Assembly (NCBI RefSeq): GCF_042408365.1
Contig: NZ_JBHOQJ010000171.1
Span: 1-7,537, forward strand
DNA length: 7,537 bases
DNA from: Thermoflexus sp042408365
Lineage (GTDB): Bacteria > Chloroflexota > Anaerolineae > Thermoflexales > Thermoflexaceae
Direction: 5' to 3'
The position numbers and the translations under genes are program-made. The notes under the pieces are model-generated. The model was given only the letters and a program-made list of their open reading frames with translations. It was not told where the DNA came from and made no database searches. This document shows, one piece after another, positions 6,277-7,537 of the stretch; position 1 is the stretch's first letter, and every line of letters begins with the position of its first letter.

Positions 6277-7308
6277 TTATCGGGCGGCCAATGGGAGCTC
6301 CTCGCGCACCCATTCCACCAAACGGGTGAGACCCTCTCGCACGGAAACCTGAGGCCGCCAATCGAGATCCCGCATCGCTTTCCGGATATCACTGATATAG
6401 ACCTTCTGGTCCCCCGCGCGCCAGGGGCCGAAGGCAGGGGGATCGGGCGGGCGACCCAAGAGCTCCGCCAACAGAGGGGCGAATTCCTGCCAGATTGAAA
6501 GCGTATTCTCCGGCCCACCCCCAATATTGTAGACCTGCCCGGCGACCCGATCGATGCGCTCCACCGCCGCCCGCATCGCCGCGATCAAATCGGTCACGAA
6601 GAGAAGGTCCCGCACCTGCTTGCCATCGCCATAGATCGTGATAGGGCGCCCGCTCATGGCGGAGATCACAAAGTGAGCGACCCATCCCTGATCCTCAGTG
6701 CCGAACTGGCGGGGGCCATAGATGCAAGACATCCGGAACACCACCGTGGGGAGCCCATAGATGCGGGCGTAGTCCCGCACATACTGATCCGCGGCCCCCT
6801 TGGAGCAGCCATACGGAGAATGGAAATCCAGAGGCTGGTGCTCATCGATCCCGAACGGCCGATCAGCATACCGGTAGCGAGTGGCCTCCTCCACCACCGG
6901 GACATCCTCCATCGCACCGTAAACCTTGTTGGTGGAGGTATAGAGGACGATCGGTCGGTGGCGGGCCTGGCGGGCTGCCTCTAGGATGTTCAGGGTGCCC
7001 AAAGCGTTGATCTCGAAATCCGTACGGGGGTCGATGAGGGAGGTGGTGACTGCCACCTGGGCGGCCAGGTGAAAGATCACGTCCACTTGGCGCACGATCT
7101 CCGCTACCGCCGGGAAATCCCGAACATCACCCCGCACAAAGCGGATGCGCCCGCCATGGCGCCCTTGGAGCCAAGCCAGGTTCCGCTCCACACCGGGGCG
7201 GGCCAACAGATCAAAGATCCATACCACCCAGCCCTCCGAGGCCAGGGTATCTGCCAAATTGGATCCGATGAAACCAGCGCCACCTGTGATGAGCGCACGA
7301 GGGAGCAT
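6277..7308 (-). CDS. CDP-paratose/tyvelose 2-epimerase-like SDR enzyme
   Basis: This 343-residue extended short-chain dehydrogenase acts on nucleotide sugars in the cytoplasm. The NAD-binding motif GGAGFIGS is at 9-16, followed by Asp33, which favours NAD over NADP. The catalytic region has YTSTNKVYG (123-131) and the Tyr166-x3-Lys170 pair in HSPYGCSKGAADQY. The stretch FHSPYGCSKGAADQY, together with ARIYGLPTVVFR, SCIYGPRQFGTEDQGWV and GDGKQVRD, closely resembles Salmonella-type CDP-tyvelose epimerase (RfbE/Tyv) as I recall it, more than generic GalE. The reaction would be inversion at C2 of a CDP-3,6-dideoxyhexose, but the rest of that pathway is not in the window, so another nucleotide sugar is possible. 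It is the first gene of the operon, with a strong AGGAGG (7314-7319) five bases before the ATG. Confidence 0.88.
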   Translation of the reverse strand: MLPRALITGGAGFIGSNLADTLASEGWVVWIFDLLARPGVERNLAWLQGRHGGRIRFVRGDVRDFPAVAEIVRQVDVIFHLAAQVAVTTSLIDPRTDFEINALGTLNILEAARQARHRPIVLYTSTNKVYGAMEDVPVVEEATRYRYADRPFGIDEHQPLDFHSPYGCSKGAADQYVRDYARIYGLPTVVFRMSCIYGPRQFGTEDQGWVAHFVISAMSGRPITIYGDGKQVRDLLFVTDLIAAMRAAVERIDRVAGQVYNIGGGPENTLSIWQEFAPLLAELLGRPPDPPAFGPWRAGDQKVYISDIRKAMRDLDWRPQVSVREGLTRLVEWVREELPLAAR

Positions 7309-7313
7309 CCAAA

Positions 7314-7319
7314 CCTCCT
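7314..7319 (-). promoter_or_regulatory. Ribosome binding site AGGAGG of epimerase gene
   Basis: A perfect AGGAGG on the minus strand lies five bases before the ATG at 7308. It fixes the start of the first operon gene and predicts strong initiation. Confidence 0.8.
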
Positions 7320-7405
7320 GGATATGTTGGCATTCCCTTGAGAGGCACGGCGAAGGCTATTGCGTTGCCCGGCAGTCATCCCTCTCCGCAGCGACGAGCC
7401 CCAAA

Positions 7406-7411
7406 TGTCAA
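7406..7411 (-). promoter_or_regulatory. Possible -35 box (TTGACA) for the glycan operon
   Basis: A perfect TTGACA occurs on the minus strand about 98 bases upstream of the epimerase start, the region where the operon promoter is expected. The hexamer 17 bases further on is CGGAGA, a poor -10, so this is a weak candidate. The whole upstream region (7309-7537) contains no gene that I can support. Confidence 0.2.
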
Positions 7412-7461
7412 GAATTCCAAGGGCTACGCGGTGAGGGGAATGGCTCCACCTCTCTATCCCC

Positions 7462-7490
7462 CTCCCCATGCGGCGAAGCCACATAGGGAG
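7462..7490. repeat. REP-like palindrome with GAA loop
   Basis: The arms CTCCCCATG (7462-7470) and CATAGGGAG (7482-7490) pair with one mismatch. They enclose GGC-GAA-GCC (7472-7480), a short stem capped by a GAA loop. The flanks CCTCTCT (7449-7455) and AGAGAGG (7488-7494) add a competing outer pairing. The layout is that of a degenerate dispersed intergenic palindrome. It lies upstream of the glycan operon. The leader at 176-213 shares the style (CTCTCC arms and a GCTTCGC loop). Confidence 0.5.
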
Positions 7491-7514
7491 AGAGGAATCA
7501 TTATTCTTATTCTT

Positions 7515-7537
7515 CGTGGGGTGCGGGCCGCCTTCGG
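7515..7537. repeat. Second copy of the CGTGGGGTGCGGG palindrome arm, cut by window end
   Basis: CGTGGGGTGCGGG (7515-7527) is identical to 1437-1449 and is likewise preceded by a T-rich stretch (7500-7514). It continues as CCGCCTTCGG, so GGGCCGCC followed by a TTC loop would be the left half of a stem whose right arm lies beyond the window. Confidence 0.6.

Noticed and set aside
6228..6524. N-terminal extension of the GT4 gene to an upstream ATG at 6524
   Set aside because: The extra 99 residues overlap the 3' end of the epimerase gene in another frame and look non-protein-like. MRIL at 6227 is a typical GT4 start with a ribosome binding site.
1..7537. CRISPR array, tRNA or rRNA gene, toxin-antitoxin or phage defence system
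   Set aside because: No regularly spaced repeats, no tRNA cloverleaf or rRNA-like segment, and no recognisable defence or toxin domain was seen in any supported gene.

Overview
The window suggests a high-GC, probably thermophilic bacterium. My best guess is Chloroflexota (Anaerolineae or Thermoflexus-like). The basis is general: GC-rich coding sequence, Arg/Leu/Trp-rich and Lys-poor proteins, and a family-39-type membrane glycosyltransferase of a style common in that phylum. No rRNA or other marker is present, so this placement is tentative.

Layout. The left part (about 1-2236) is read on the plus strand. It holds a possible TATAAT promoter, a long structured leader, a regulator with two XRE-type helix-turn-helix domains in one chain, and a small membrane protein whose start codon overlaps the regulator's stop. 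A 467-base gap follows. It contains a strong palindrome, a 98-bp MITE-like element with GTAA ends and near-perfect 8-bp target duplications, and a dyad. After the gap is a DoxX-like four-helix membrane protein.

The right part (2300-7308) is a four-gene minus-strand operon. In transcription order the genes are a CDP-paratose/tyvelose 2-epimerase-like sugar nucleotide enzyme, a GT4 glycosyltransferase, a class I SAM methyltransferase and a 660-residue GT-C (GT39/PMT-like) membrane glycosyltransferase. The last three are joined by 4-base ATGA overlaps, so translation is probably coupled. A strong hairpin at 2246-2276 followed by a U-run in the minus-strand sense ends the operon and separates it from the convergent DoxX-like gene. 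Together the genes look like part of a surface glycan or glycolipid pathway: one makes or modifies a nucleotide sugar, one transfers sugar in the cytoplasm, one methylates a small or lipid-linked substrate, and one transfers sugar at the membrane from a lipid-linked donor. The final product cannot be read from the sequence.

The non-coding DNA is rich in palindromes. The 13-base core CGTGGGGTGCGGG occurs at 1437-1449 and again at 7515-7527, and both window ends look like halves of GC-rich TTCG-loop palindromes, so the window may be a contig broken at repeats. I did not find a clearly new defence or mobile system. The most interesting items are the double-HTH regulator with its coupled membrane protein, the MITE, the palindrome family, and the glycan cassette with an altered acidic motif in its GT-C enzyme.
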